NCBI RefSeq assembly: GCF_042676385.1
Contig: NZ_JBHTHA010000002.1
Coordinates: 930,001-994,000, forward strand
Source: Paenibacillus_E sp042676385
GTDB lineage: Bacteria; Bacillota; Bacilli; Paenibacillales; NBRC-103111
Direction of reading: 5' to 3'
DNA length: 64,000 bases
Position 1 is the stretch's first letter, and each line of letters begins with the position of its first letter. Positions 43,050 through 52,233 of this stretch are shown here, piece after piece. Both the position numbers and the translations under genes were made by a program. Under the pieces are notes generated by a model that worked only from the letters and a program-made list of their open reading frames with translations, was not told the DNA's origin and did not search any database.

Positions 43050-46000
43050 TTACTGTCTTCTAGTTACGTTTACAATCATTTTTTCGCTCGATGTGATTCC
43101 GGCATTGTTGACCAGTTCAGCGTAATACACGTAAACACCTGCCCCTTTATTTGTGATATTCGTCACTGTTGATTGAGCGGATGGTGAATGATCCGCAATG
43201 GTTTGTGTATCGATAAGAACATTGTTTTCATACAAACGATAGGTTGTTCCATTCGTACCCCACCACAAGTTCATCGTGACTTTATAGTTGCCGTCACCAT
43301 CCCAGTTATCGTTGGACAGAACGGGTACAGCCGGTGCCGCTTGTGTAACAGTTACGGTCAAAACATCACTTTTTGTTGTACCGTAGGCATTAGTAAGCTC
43401 AACATAGTAATGATAGGTGCCATTTGTCTTACCGCTTATAGCGGTTACCGCCGTTTGTGCATTAGGAGTGTCGTCCGATAGGATTTTGGTATCGATCAAC
43501 ACATCGTTCTCATAAAGCTTATAAAGCCTCCCATTTTCTCCGTACCACATGTTCATGGTTATATCGTATGTTCCATCATTAATCCCTGTATCGTACCCAT
43601 TGTTACTGGTAAGAGCGGGTTTACCCGGTTTTGCCGTACTCTTCGATACAATGTTTCCAACAGCATAGCCGATTACATTGGATAGGTTGCCTGCAACATC
43701 CCCTCCTCTTGCGTATACCGAATCATTCACAGAAACAACTATGGGATTCACATAAGCCGTCCATATGCCGCTTTCGCCCATTTTATATTCCTTCACCACT
43801 GCGTCAGCCGGGTAGGTAATCGTTAGGGTTACATTGGTATTGGTTGGTGTTGTAATATCGGCCGTTACAATTGCATCCGCTGGAGGCGTCTTGTCAATTT
43901 GTACGTTTATTGTGTGTTGGTCCTCGACGTTGCCCGCGTTGTCCGTTGAACGGTACGTTACCGCTGTTACTCCTTCATATCCCAACGCGAACGGTGCCGT
44001 GTAGGCGATCCAGTCGCTGCTTCCTCCAATCCTGTATTCCATCTTACTTACACCGGAGAGGCTGTCTTCCGCATTTAACGTAATGATAACATCCCTCGTG
44101 TACCATCCATTACTGCCATTGGGCGCACTCGGACTTGTTGAGGCAAGGGTCGTTGGCTGGGTATTGTCCACGAGTAAAGCAACGCTAGCCTCCGTGCTTG
44201 TTCCACCGAACGTTGCGGTCGCTTTAACATGAACGGTCCCCTCACCTGAAGCTGTCGCTGTCACGATCCCTTGTGCGTCCACTGTAGCTATCGCGCGATC
44301 ACTAGAGAAGTTAAGGACGGCTTTACCGAGATCAGCCTGCGATCCGTCGCTCATAATGCCGATGACAGTTAAAACAGACTGATCCCCGTTCTTCATGTTG
44401 GTTTTACTCGCAGTCAGCGTCACATGATCCAGCGTGATGACGTTCACCTGCAGTTGGCCGATTACGCCCGAGCCGTCGACCGCTGCAGCTTTTACGGTAA
44501 CTGTACCAGATTCCACGCCGGTTAATATGCCGGTCGTGGCATTGATCTCCGCTTTGCCCGTTCCGTTAACTACGCTCCAAATGACTGCCTTGTTCGAAGC
44601 GTTAGCTGGCAGAATCGCCGCGATCATAGGTAGGGCAGCGCCTTTCAGTACGACAGCCGAAGGATTACCCGTTACCATTATGCTTTGTACCGGCACGTTT
44701 GCCCCTATCCGAACAAATTTGATACCATCTGCGAGTATAAAGTTACTAGTGGTAAACCCGTTTGTAATGACGACGCTTCCCGATGAACCCGCAAGAAAAG
44801 GGGCGCTGCCGATTTTGTTCCATTTGCCGCCGTTTATCGATTGATTCACCTTTACAACGGTGGAACCTGCAGCCCCATTCATGGTGAATGGCGCATCCGT
44901 TGTTCCTGCCGTCGAATGGTGCCATTCATACACATCGTACATACCGCTGATCGGAATGAGTGGGGTGTAAATTGCGCTTGCATTGCCGTTCTTGCTCGCA
45001 TTTAACGCAAAATTCCCTTTATTAGCACCGGTATTGATTCTCGTATTATCCCAAGTTGATCCCGTAAATTTGACGCCTGTCGCATCTGAATTGTCCATCG
45101 CGATCTCGATATTATCCGGTATGAGGTCGAACGATACGTTGTCGAATAAGACTTTCCCCAAGCCCGAAAGGATACCGGTCTTGATGGTGATATCCATCGG
45201 CTGCGTTACGACGAACGTATTGGCATAATAAGCATATTGATCGGACAGCGAGGTCGGCGCCATCTGATGGTCGCTCACCCCGTCCCACACATTAAGTTCC
45301 GCCTGAACGTCCGACCCGCCGGACAGCTTCTTGATATAAGCGGACAGCGAATACGTGCCTGGCTGAAGTACCGTAAATTTCTGAATGAGATCGGTTCGAC
45401 CGTCGGGTGCACCTGCTGAATCGAACTCAGCAGCAGCCCCACCCTGATATGGATTGTTTGTGTTCACATAGGCATTCATCCCATATACACCTGAGCCCAT
45501 GCTCCAGTTGTCAAATGTAGCGGACGAAGATCCACAAAGTTGGTCGCCCGATTTTGACTCAAAATTGCCATTTGCGAAAACAGGCGGCAGGTTGCCGGTC
45601 CGAACAAATTTAATCCCATCCGCCAGCATAAAGTTGCCGGCGGTAAAGCCGTTGGTCAGGACAACGCTGCCCGTTGAGCCCATATTGAAAGGAAAGCTGC
45701 CGATCTTGTTCCACTTAATTCCGTTCGTCGATTGATTCACCTTCACTACCGTAGAGCCCACTCCGTGATTGATCGTAAACGGCGCGTCCGTCGTGCCGCT
45801 CGTTGAATGGTGCCATTCGTACACATCGTACATCCCGGCTAGAGGAATGGACGGCGTGTAGATGACGCTTGATTTGCCTTCCTTGCTCGTATTGAGTGCG
45901 AAGTTCCCTTTGTTTGCTCCGCTATTCGTTCTCGTGTTGTCCCAGACGTTGGTGGTGCCGGTAAACGTCACCCCCGTCGCATCTGAATTATCCATTACGA

Positions 46001-48887
46001 TCTCGACATTATCCGGTGCGGGATCAAATGATACGTTGTCGAACACCACCTTTCCTGCACCCGATAGAATACCAACATTGACGGTAATGTCCATCGGTTG
46101 CGTCACGGTAAACGTCTTTGCATAAAAAGCGTACTGACCTGTAAGGGTCACTGGGGCCAACTGATGGTCGCTGTTCCCTGCCCAAATGTTCAGCTCGGGT
46201 TGAACGTCCGTTCCGCCCTCCAACTTCTTGATATATGCGGAGAGCGCATAGGTGCCAGGTTTCGTGATTGTAAACGTCTGGTACAAATAAGTCCGATTGC
46301 CCGACGCCCCCGCCGAGTTGAACTCCATAGCATTCAACCCCTGATACGGGCTTGTTTTGTTCACATAAGCATTCGTCCCGTAGACACCTGCGCCCATGCC
46401 CCAATTATCGATGGTAACAGCAGCCGGCCCTCCGATCGGATCACCCGACAGTTTCTCGATATCTCCGTTACGGATGATCGTAAGCGGCACATCACCCGTA
46501 ACACTGCCGATAGCAAGCGGCTCGCTGCTGACGACAAAGACCGTATTCTTCTTCACGATTTTGCCGTTGGAATCTACCGATACTGGATTTCCATAGTTAT
46601 CAACTACACGAATGATTTTATTACTATTCGTCACGGTGATGTTGAGCAACAGGCTATCCGCAGACAGAATGCTGAGGTAGTTCCCATCCGTACGATGCAA
46701 ATAATGATTAACCGTCAGAAAATTCTCTCCAGGGAAACCAGAATACGACCCTAAATATTGATCTGCCTTCCTGATCTGATTTTGCATGACGGCCGTCGTC
46801 TGAAAAATTTCCGTTGGAGACTGCGAATACCGTGTGACGAACGTATCCGCGTTGGGAACGCCCATAGTGAAAAATTTCGAAAAGCCCGCCGACAGAAAAT
46901 CCATATATTTCTGAACCGTACCGTATAATTTCGATGTCATGGTTGGATAAGTCTCGTCAAGAGGAAAGAATTCGCCTTGCCACAGCTTCAAATTCGGATG
47001 AGTGATCTTCGCCTGAGCGTAAGCGGTGAGTATATCCGGGATTGCGTTGGTACCGCCATACCCATGTACATTATAGATGTCATAGTAACCGACATAAGGT
47101 TCTTGCAACGCATCAATCGTCATTTGGCGGTCGGCGGCAGTACCGGAAACCGAGGTGAACCCGCTCGTCGTGACATACAGTTCCAGATTGTTTCCCGTTT
47201 CTGTCAAATACTCAGCTTTCACCTTCTGAGCCTGTTCATGAGCGATCTTCAGCATCAAAAAATATTGTTCCTTTGTCCCTGAGAAACCGGCAGGGAGGTA
47301 AGGTGGATGAAAGTTTACCTCATTTACGATTTCGTAATATTTCACTTTGCCTGCATAACGTTTCATCGTCTGGTAGACGTAATTAGTCCAATCTGCCCCA
47401 TTGCCCGGGACTCCATTCTGATCTTGAATATCTTTGGAAACCCAACGATCTGCCGGGTATTGAAGGGAGGAGGGATAACCTTCAGTAGGTATCTCACTAA
47501 CTGGGGGCCTTGTCGATGCCCAGTTGGAAGGATAGCCCATAACAGCCAACACATCCATGCCGGCAGCAGTCGTCGCTTTCACATATTGATCCGCATGCTC
47601 CCATGTAAAATGTCCCTTCGTCGGCTCGATTTTATTCCACAAGAAAACCCTGGCGTCATCCCAAGTGCGGGTAGCGCTCGTATTGATTTTCTTCCATGGG
47701 GAAATGTCGTAGCTGTAACTAGAGTGCGTCCCATAATAATTGGCGTAATTGCCATCAGCGACGGTATTATCATTTGTCGGTACTTTGGAAATATCACTCT
47801 TATATACGATGGCGTCTCCCGACGTTGGGCTTACCGTTGTTTCCAAATACCAAAACCCCACTTGCCCGTTTAACTGCGGCAGCGTCAACTCCTCCATGCG
47901 ATAGGTGCCGTCTGCCGGTACAGTAACGATCTTCGGTTCGGTGAACACCACATTGCCGGATGGATCCGTCGCTTTAATACTGACCGTATATGTCTTCGCC
48001 GTACTTCCATAATTCACTGTCATAACCGGATAAACGGCCGCTTCATTTTGGTAGAATACTTCTTTCTCATTTCGGAATGCAGGTTTGACGATGCTATACT
48101 GGGAGGATGTATGCCACGGGGTAATAAATTTCTGCGATTGAATGGGCTGCCCCAGTGTGACATCCGCCAGCAGGGCCGTGTCCACGCCATGGGTAAAACT
48201 GCTTGTGCTGTGCTCCAATTCATTAGCCGCTAGCGCCCGAGTGGAAATTTTCACATTGGTAATGTTATAAGGGGCTCCTCTCTCTATCATAAATTCATAA
48301 GGCATGAACTTCTCCATCACAGCATTAACCGTGGTCGGCGAGCTGGTTAGCAAGACACCGTCCTTGTAGATGGCTGCGTAACCGCCAGCGCCCATTTTCC
48401 ATGTGAAGGCAAGATTGAAGGGCTGGCCGACGACATAGTTCAACTGATTCGGCTGCGCGTAGGCGAACGCACCATTGGTTGCTTCCCCGTTTTTGACGAA
48501 AAAGGTAAGCGGCTGATCATATGTAGCCCCCGTCGGCTTCGATGTCGGCGGAGGAATATGGGCGTTGATTAATGTAAACCCTGGTCCACTCTGCTCGGGA
48601 ATAAGGCGAAATATGAAATCATAATCGTTACCAAACTCCGAATAGGGCTTATCAATACGCGCTGTCAGCTCAATTGTTCCTTCGCTCGAGTTGATAATGC
48701 CCGGAGCGAAATCACGGTACCATGTTGCCGTATTCGTGAAGTTGTCCGTGTCGCCGTCCGCGGATGCTGACGTTATGACCATCAAACACGCAGCAAGTAA
48801 GGTAACAGACATTAGAAGCATCATACAGATCGATATTTTGAGCAAGCGGTATCTTCTAACTAAATCCGGAAATATGCTATTCGCCAT
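43050..48887 (-). CDS. Giant secreted clan GH-A glycosidase with repeated CBM/golvesin modules
   Basis: Predicted 1945 aa. Signal/membrane segment (17-40); LamG-like domain (~50-230); Ig-like region; TIM-barrel glycosidase (~385-720) with acid/base Glu523 (EIVNEVN) and nucleophile Glu639 (WQGEFF), as in clan GH-A (GH39-like); two copies of a CBM4/9-like domain plus golvesin/xly-type domain (~805-1395); Big_2-type Ig domains (~1400-1560); an OmpL47/FN3-like segment (~1565-1730); and two ChiA-N-like domains at the C-terminus. It acts outside the cell on a polysaccharide. A cre site and an activator-type promoter shared with the ABC operon lie upstream. GGAGG precedes the ATG. Confidence 0.88.
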   Translation of the reverse strand: MANSIFPDLVRRYRLLKISICMMLLMSVTLLAACLMVITSASADGDTDNFTNTATWYRDFAPGIINSSEGTIELTARIDKPYSEFGNDYDFIFRLIPEQSGPGFTLINAHIPPPTSKPTGATYDQPLTFFVKNGEATNGAFAYAQPNQLNYVVGQPFNLAFTWKMGAGGYAAIYKDGVLLTSSPTTVNAVMEKFMPYEFMIERGAPYNITNVKISTRALAANELEHSTSSFTHGVDTALLADVTLGQPIQSQKFITPWHTSSQYSIVKPAFRNEKEVFYQNEAAVYPVMTVNYGSTAKTYTVSIKATDPSGNVVFTEPKIVTVPADGTYRMEELTLPQLNGQVGFWYLETTVSPTSGDAIVYKSDISKVPTNDNTVADGNYANYYGTHSSYSYDISPWKKINTSATRTWDDARVFLWNKIEPTKGHFTWEHADQYVKATTAAGMDVLAVMGYPSNWASTRPPVSEIPTEGYPSSLQYPADRWVSKDIQDQNGVPGNGADWTNYVYQTMKRYAGKVKYYEIVNEVNFHPPYLPAGFSGTKEQYFLMLKIAHEQAQKVKAEYLTETGNNLELYVTTSGFTSVSGTAADRQMTIDALQEPYVGYYDIYNVHGYGGTNAIPDILTAYAQAKITHPNLKLWQGEFFPLDETYPTMTSKLYGTVQKYMDFLSAGFSKFFTMGVPNADTFVTRYSQSPTEIFQTTAVMQNQIRKADQYLGSYSGFPGENFLTVNHYLHRTDGNYLSILSADSLLLNITVTNSNKIIRVVDNYGNPVSVDSNGKIVKKNTVFVVSSEPLAIGSVTGDVPLTIIRNGDIEKLSGDPIGGPAAVTIDNWGMGAGVYGTNAYVNKTSPYQGLNAMEFNSAGASGNRTYLYQTFTITKPGTYALSAYIKKLEGGTDVQPELNIWAGNSDHQLAPVTLTGQYAFYAKTFTVTQPMDITVNVGILSGAGKVVFDNVSFDPAPDNVEIVMDNSDATGVTFTGTTNVWDNTRTNSGANKGNFALNTSKEGKSSVIYTPSIPLAGMYDVYEWHHSTSGTTDAPFTINHGVGSTVVKVNQSTNGIKWNKIGSFPFNMGSTGSVVLTNGFTAGNFMLADGIKFVRTGNLPPVFANGNFESKSGDQLCGSSSATFDNWSMGSGVYGMNAYVNTNNPYQGGAAAEFDSAGAPDGRTDLIQKFTVLQPGTYSLSAYIKKLSGGSDVQAELNVWDGVSDHQMAPTSLSDQYAYYANTFVVTQPMDITIKTGILSGLGKVLFDNVSFDLIPDNIEIAMDNSDATGVKFTGSTWDNTRINTGANKGNFALNASKNGNASAIYTPLIPISGMYDVYEWHHSTAGTTDAPFTMNGAAGSTVVKVNQSINGGKWNKIGSAPFLAGSSGSVVITNGFTTSNFILADGIKFVRIGANVPVQSIMVTGNPSAVVLKGAALPMIAAILPANASNKAVIWSVVNGTGKAEINATTGILTGVESGTVTVKAAAVDGSGVIGQLQVNVITLDHVTLTASKTNMKNGDQSVLTVIGIMSDGSQADLGKAVLNFSSDRAIATVDAQGIVTATASGEGTVHVKATATFGGTSTEASVALLVDNTQPTTLASTSPSAPNGSNGWYTRDVIITLNAEDSLSGVSKMEYRIGGSSDWIAYTAPFALGYEGVTAVTYRSTDNAGNVEDQHTINVQIDKTPPADAIVTADITTPTNTNVTLTITYPADAVVKEYKMGESGIWTAYVNPIVVSVNDSVYARGGDVAGNLSNVIGYAVGNIVSKSTAKPGKPALTSNNGYDTGINDGTYDITMNMWYGENGRLYKLYENDVLIDTKILSDDTPNAQTAVTAISGKTNGTYHYYVELTNAYGTTKSDVLTVTVTQAAPAVPVLSNDNWDGDGNYKVTMNLWWGTNGTTYRLYENNVLIDTQTIADHSPSAQSTVTNITNKGAGVYVYYAELVNNAGITSSEKMIVNVTRRQ
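44703..46470 (-). repeat. Two ~870-bp internal repeats encoding CBM + golvesin-like domains
   Basis: Copies at about 45595-46470 and 44703-45573 align over their whole length; for instance, the stretches near 45600 and 44711 both encode FILADGIKFVR-type ends. Codons differ often, so the duplication is not very recent. Confidence 0.85.
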
Positions 48888-49006
48888 ACCTACACCTCCA
48901 ATAAATTCTTGTTTCTACTGAATCCATCATAAAACACCCGCTCTCAAGCTTTTTCATTCTGCTGCGGTTCATGAATCTCACAAGAACTCGATTAACCACC
49001 ACCAAT

Positions 49007-49020
49007 TGTTAGCGCTTACA
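49007..49020 (-). promoter_or_regulatory. cre (CcpA) site in the giant glycosidase leader
   Basis: TGTAAGCGCTAACA on the minus strand matches the cre consensus TGWAANCGNTNWCA at every position. It lies about 100 bp downstream of the predicted -10 box and 120 bp before the start codon, a typical roadblock position. Confidence 0.75.
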
Positions 49021-49125
49021 TTTTAAGTTTTACCGAAATGCTATTGTTGCTAAATCTTTTTAGAAAACCTAAACGCCATTCATTTAATCCGGGATACACC
49101 TCCATTCTCAAGTGGTATGGTACTC

Positions 49126-49197
49126 ATTATAAGGAAATGTACGAAGCTCGCACAACAGGACAGAAACGCGATATGTACGACAAAAATACGGAGTTAT
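49126..49197 (-). promoter_or_regulatory. Activator-dependent promoter of giant glycosidase (YesN-type box)
   Basis: Minus strand: -10 TATAAT (49131-49126), 18-bp spacer, weak -35 TTGTGC (49155-49150), then a 42-bp block (49197-49156) with two TTGTC/CTGTC-ended half-sites spaced 20 bp apart. The same architecture with 32 of 42 identical bases is at 55783-55854. The YesN regulator encoded at 51.0-52.1 kb is the obvious candidate to bind both. Confidence 0.75.
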
Positions 49198-49210
49198 CCC
49201 ATGGTTCTTA

Positions 49211-51007
49211 CTAGGATGGTGATGGTGGGATAGCTAGCATCTGAGGCTTAAGTTTCGCTACTGCTCGACAACCTGATCCTGGCTGGCTGAAAAACTTCAG
49301 ACCACATTCCTCACCATAATGAACCTGGATTCGTTGGTTTACACTTTTCACGCCATAACCACGAGTTTCTATTTCTAAAACCCCCTTTAATTGCTCTTCC
49401 GTCATTCCGACACCATCATCACTCACCTCCAAATATACAAATTCTTCCTGACGAGATGCCCTAACCGTGATGATACCCGCCTTACCTGGTTTAGGTCTAA
49501 TACCATGAATGACAGCGTTCTCAACTAAAGGCTGCAGAATCATCTTGATAATCACAACGTCCGCAATCTCCTCTTCGATATCGATCTCAAACCGGATTGC
49601 TCCGCGATAACGATAATTGATAATGTGCATATAACGGCTGACCTCTTCCACTTCCTCGGACAGTCTTATATGCTCTTTGCCCTCGTTTAGACTGAGCCGA
49701 AGAAACTTGGCCAGGGATTCAGTAATTTCTGCAATTTCCTTCGCATCAATGCGTAGAGCACTCCATTGGATGATATCAAGCGTGTTATATAGAAAATGTG
49801 GGTTGATCTGGGCATACAGCAGCTTCATTTCCGTCTCCTGCTTGCTAATTTTCACCTGATACACTTCTTCTATTAATGCTTTGGTAGTCATACTCATCTG
49901 GTTAAAAGCACGCTGCAATCGAGAATACTCATCATTACCACGAATATTTGTTTCCGTTTCAAATTGTCCTACATCGGCAAGTTTAATTAAACGCATAAGC
50001 TTCTTTAGGCGCTTAGTAATAGAGCCTGAAATGAAAAAAGCAGTAATAATGGCAAGAATAGAAACGAATGCAGCCAAGGCGAACATGAAATTTTGAATGG
50101 ATCTACTATTCATGCCTAAATGCCGCTCGGTCATCAGTAGAGATATATTCCAGTCCAACCCGCTCAACTTGCTATTCACTGCATAATAAGTACCTAAACC
50201 GGGACCGAAATGGGTGATCCCTTCCTGACGGGTGGGCAACGAGGACAAAAACTGCTGTTCCAACTTGACATCACCCAAGGGGAGATGCTTGACTCCGATC
50301 CTTACACCACCTGTGTGCACTAACGTTTCTGCTCCATCAGGAAGCCTTAGATCGTTAAGAATATCCCATATGAACTTCGAATCAAGCTCAATCATCACAT
50401 AACCAAGTATTTGTTGGATATGGTTGATATCGTGAATTTCTTTAATAAAGAGCACCTCGTCTGATTGAGCTAATTGTAAGTGTTGAATCACATCAGCATG
50501 AAACCATGCTTGCTTCATGCTCCCATTCAGCAATGGCTTTAATGCTGAGTCCTTTTCAAGCTCCCATATACTGAAAAAATTCGGATTTGCTGATAGGAAT
50601 GCCGGATTGCCCTTCATAAAAAAGCTCACCTTGAGTACATTTCTTTTCCCTTCATAATTGGTAACGTTTTTGTTGAGCACATTGAAGAAATCGATGACTT
50701 CGGCCGAAGTCAGTTGACGTTCGGCTACAGTTTGCAATACTTTTTGAATATCATAATTACTTTGTGCCAAATCTGCGATATCATAACCCACGTCAAGTCC
50801 AAATGCTACATTCTTCTCCGCTTGCTTCAGCGCTTCTAGATACGCGTTTCCGGTTTGCTCCACAACCGACTTGTGGATCGTTGTATAGGTGAAATAAACC
50901 AGTAAGAAAACCGGAACAATAATCAGAATTAAATAGGAGAAAACTAGTTTCGTGCGCAAATTGAGATTGTAATAGAATCCGCTCAGTACATCCGCTAATT
51001 TTCTCAT
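49211..51007 (-). CDS. YesM-type sensor histidine kinase
   Basis: Predicted 598 aa. First membrane helix (~20-42), extracellular sensor domain (~43-290), second helix, HAMP linker (~315-370), then a His_kinase domain with phosphoacceptor His404 (QINPHFLYNTLD) and an HATPase domain (MILQPLVENAVIHGI, DDGVGM). This class senses extracellular sugars, often through the cognate solute-binding protein. Its start overlaps the stop of the YesN-type response regulator gene (TGATG), so both are made together. Confidence 0.93.
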   Translation of the reverse strand: MRKLADVLSGFYYNLNLRTKLVFSYLILIIVPVFLLVYFTYTTIHKSVVEQTGNAYLEALKQAEKNVAFGLDVGYDIADLAQSNYDIQKVLQTVAERQLTSAEVIDFFNVLNKNVTNYEGKRNVLKVSFFMKGNPAFLSANPNFFSIWELEKDSALKPLLNGSMKQAWFHADVIQHLQLAQSDEVLFIKEIHDINHIQQILGYVMIELDSKFIWDILNDLRLPDGAETLVHTGGVRIGVKHLPLGDVKLEQQFLSSLPTRQEGITHFGPGLGTYYAVNSKLSGLDWNISLLMTERHLGMNSRSIQNFMFALAAFVSILAIITAFFISGSITKRLKKLMRLIKLADVGQFETETNIRGNDEYSRLQRAFNQMSMTTKALIEEVYQVKISKQETEMKLLYAQINPHFLYNTLDIIQWSALRIDAKEIAEITESLAKFLRLSLNEGKEHIRLSEEVEEVSRYMHIINYRYRGAIRFEIDIEEEIADVVIIKMILQPLVENAVIHGIRPKPGKAGIITVRASRQEEFVYLEVSDDGVGMTEEQLKGVLEIETRGYGVKSVNQRIQVHYGEECGLKFFSQPGSGCRAVAKLKPQMLAIPPSPS

Positions 51008-52098
51008 CAGCCACGCTCCCGAAATTGTACAGGAATAACACCCACCAGCTTTTTAAATATTTTCGTAAAATAATAAGTATCCTGATATCCGACTAGATTA
51101 GCTACTTCGTATATTCTTATTGCGGGATCACGTAGTAACTCCTGAGCCTTCTCAAGTCTCACCATCGTGATATATTCATTAATCGTTTGACCCGTTTCTT
51201 TTTTAAATAACCCCTGAAGATGGCCAGCAGACATATATACCTCTTCCGCAAGTTGTTGAATCGTTAGGTTTTGATTGTAGCTCTTCCGTATAATCGCCTC
51301 AACAATGCGAATTACCTTACGCGATTTATTATTGCGCGATTCATTGACGATTTGTTCGATGTGAAGAAGCTTTTCGAATACAAATGTCTCTATCTGGGTG
51401 CTGCTCTGCATCATTCTAAATTGCTGTAGTGAATCCTGCATCTCTTTGGCCGCTTCGTGTCCGATGATGGCAGCCGCAGAACGAAAAGCTTTGATAAGCA
51501 GCTCACTGCAAAGGATGGCCAGAATCAGTATACTGTCCATTTTGTAGAGCCTAATGGATGCAAAAAACTGCTTTAACTCGTCGATTAGTGTTTCAGTCAA
51601 TCCACTGCCGGTCAGCTTAACGATACGCTCTCTTAAATCTACAATGATCGTAAGCTCTGTAGGTACAGTACTGTCCACATAATAATGGCTGATATCGTCC
51701 TTAAGCCGTTTATACTCGCGTTCCTTTTCCATTCTACCGATTACTTTGCCAACAACCTGCATCATCTCTTCACGATTGAAAGGCTTTAGCAAATAATCAA
51801 TTGCATCCAATTTTATCGAGGCTTTCACATATTGGATATCTTGATGTGCACTAATCATAATGACCATTAGATCAGGGTGTTCGATTTTCAGCGCCTCTAC
51901 AAGCTTAATACCATCCATGCCCGGCATGACAACATCGGTTATGACTAAATCCGGAACGATCGTCCGAGCGATTCTCAACGCTTCTGCACCATCCTCGGCT
52001 TCACCGGCAATTTTAATCCCTAAACTTTTCCAGTCTATTAAATCCCTTAAACCTTCTCTGGTAATATAATCATCATCGACAAGCAGTAATTTGTGCAT
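51007..52098 (-). CDS. YesN-type response regulator with AraC DNA-binding domain
   Basis: Predicted 363 aa. Receiver domain with phosphoacceptor Asp55 (VITDVVMPGMDG) and LLKPF lysine; a central helical region; C-terminal AraC helix-turn-helix (~262-360, IYEVANLVGYQDTYYFTKIF). It pairs with the overlapping kinase gene. It lies directly behind the terminator of the ABC transporter operon. The shared 42-bp blocks upstream of that operon and of the giant glycosidase contain direct repeats spaced as expected for AraC-type dimers. Confidence 0.93.
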   Translation of the reverse strand: MHKLLLVDDDYITREGLRDLIDWKSLGIKIAGEAEDGAEALRIARTIVPDLVITDVVMPGMDGIKLVEALKIEHPDLMVIMISAHQDIQYVKASIKLDAIDYLLKPFNREEMMQVVGKVIGRMEKEREYKRLKDDISHYYVDSTVPTELTIIVDLRERIVKLTGSGLTETLIDELKQFFASIRLYKMDSILILAILCSELLIKAFRSAAAIIGHEAAKEMQDSLQQFRMMQSSTQIETFVFEKLLHIEQIVNESRNNKSRKVIRIVEAIIRKSYNQNLTIQQLAEEVYMSAGHLQGLFKKETGQTINEYITMVRLEKAQELLRDPAIRIYEVANLVGYQDTYYFTKIFKKLVGVIPVQFRERG

Positions 52099-52184
52099 AA
52101 ATCAACCTCCAATGATTAGTTTGAGGTGCTAATCAAACAATACACTAGATTGACCACCAGATATATAGCTAAAATTGTTGCAAA

Positions 52185-52218
52185 AAAGTATAGGGAGGCA
52201 CACGCCTCCCTATACTTT
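52185..52218 (-). terminator. Terminator of the ABC transporter operon
   Basis: A perfect 15-bp stem (52185-52199 with 52204-52218), 4-nt loop, with a U run on the minus strand. It separates the solute-binding protein gene from the two-component genes. Confidence 0.9.
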
Positions 52219-52233
52219 AAAATCCACGTCCGC

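Noticed and set aside
46098..46754. 218-codon plus-strand ORF inside the giant glycosidase gene
   Set aside because: Antisense shadow of a repeat-rich coding region; no ribosome binding site and low-complexity composition.
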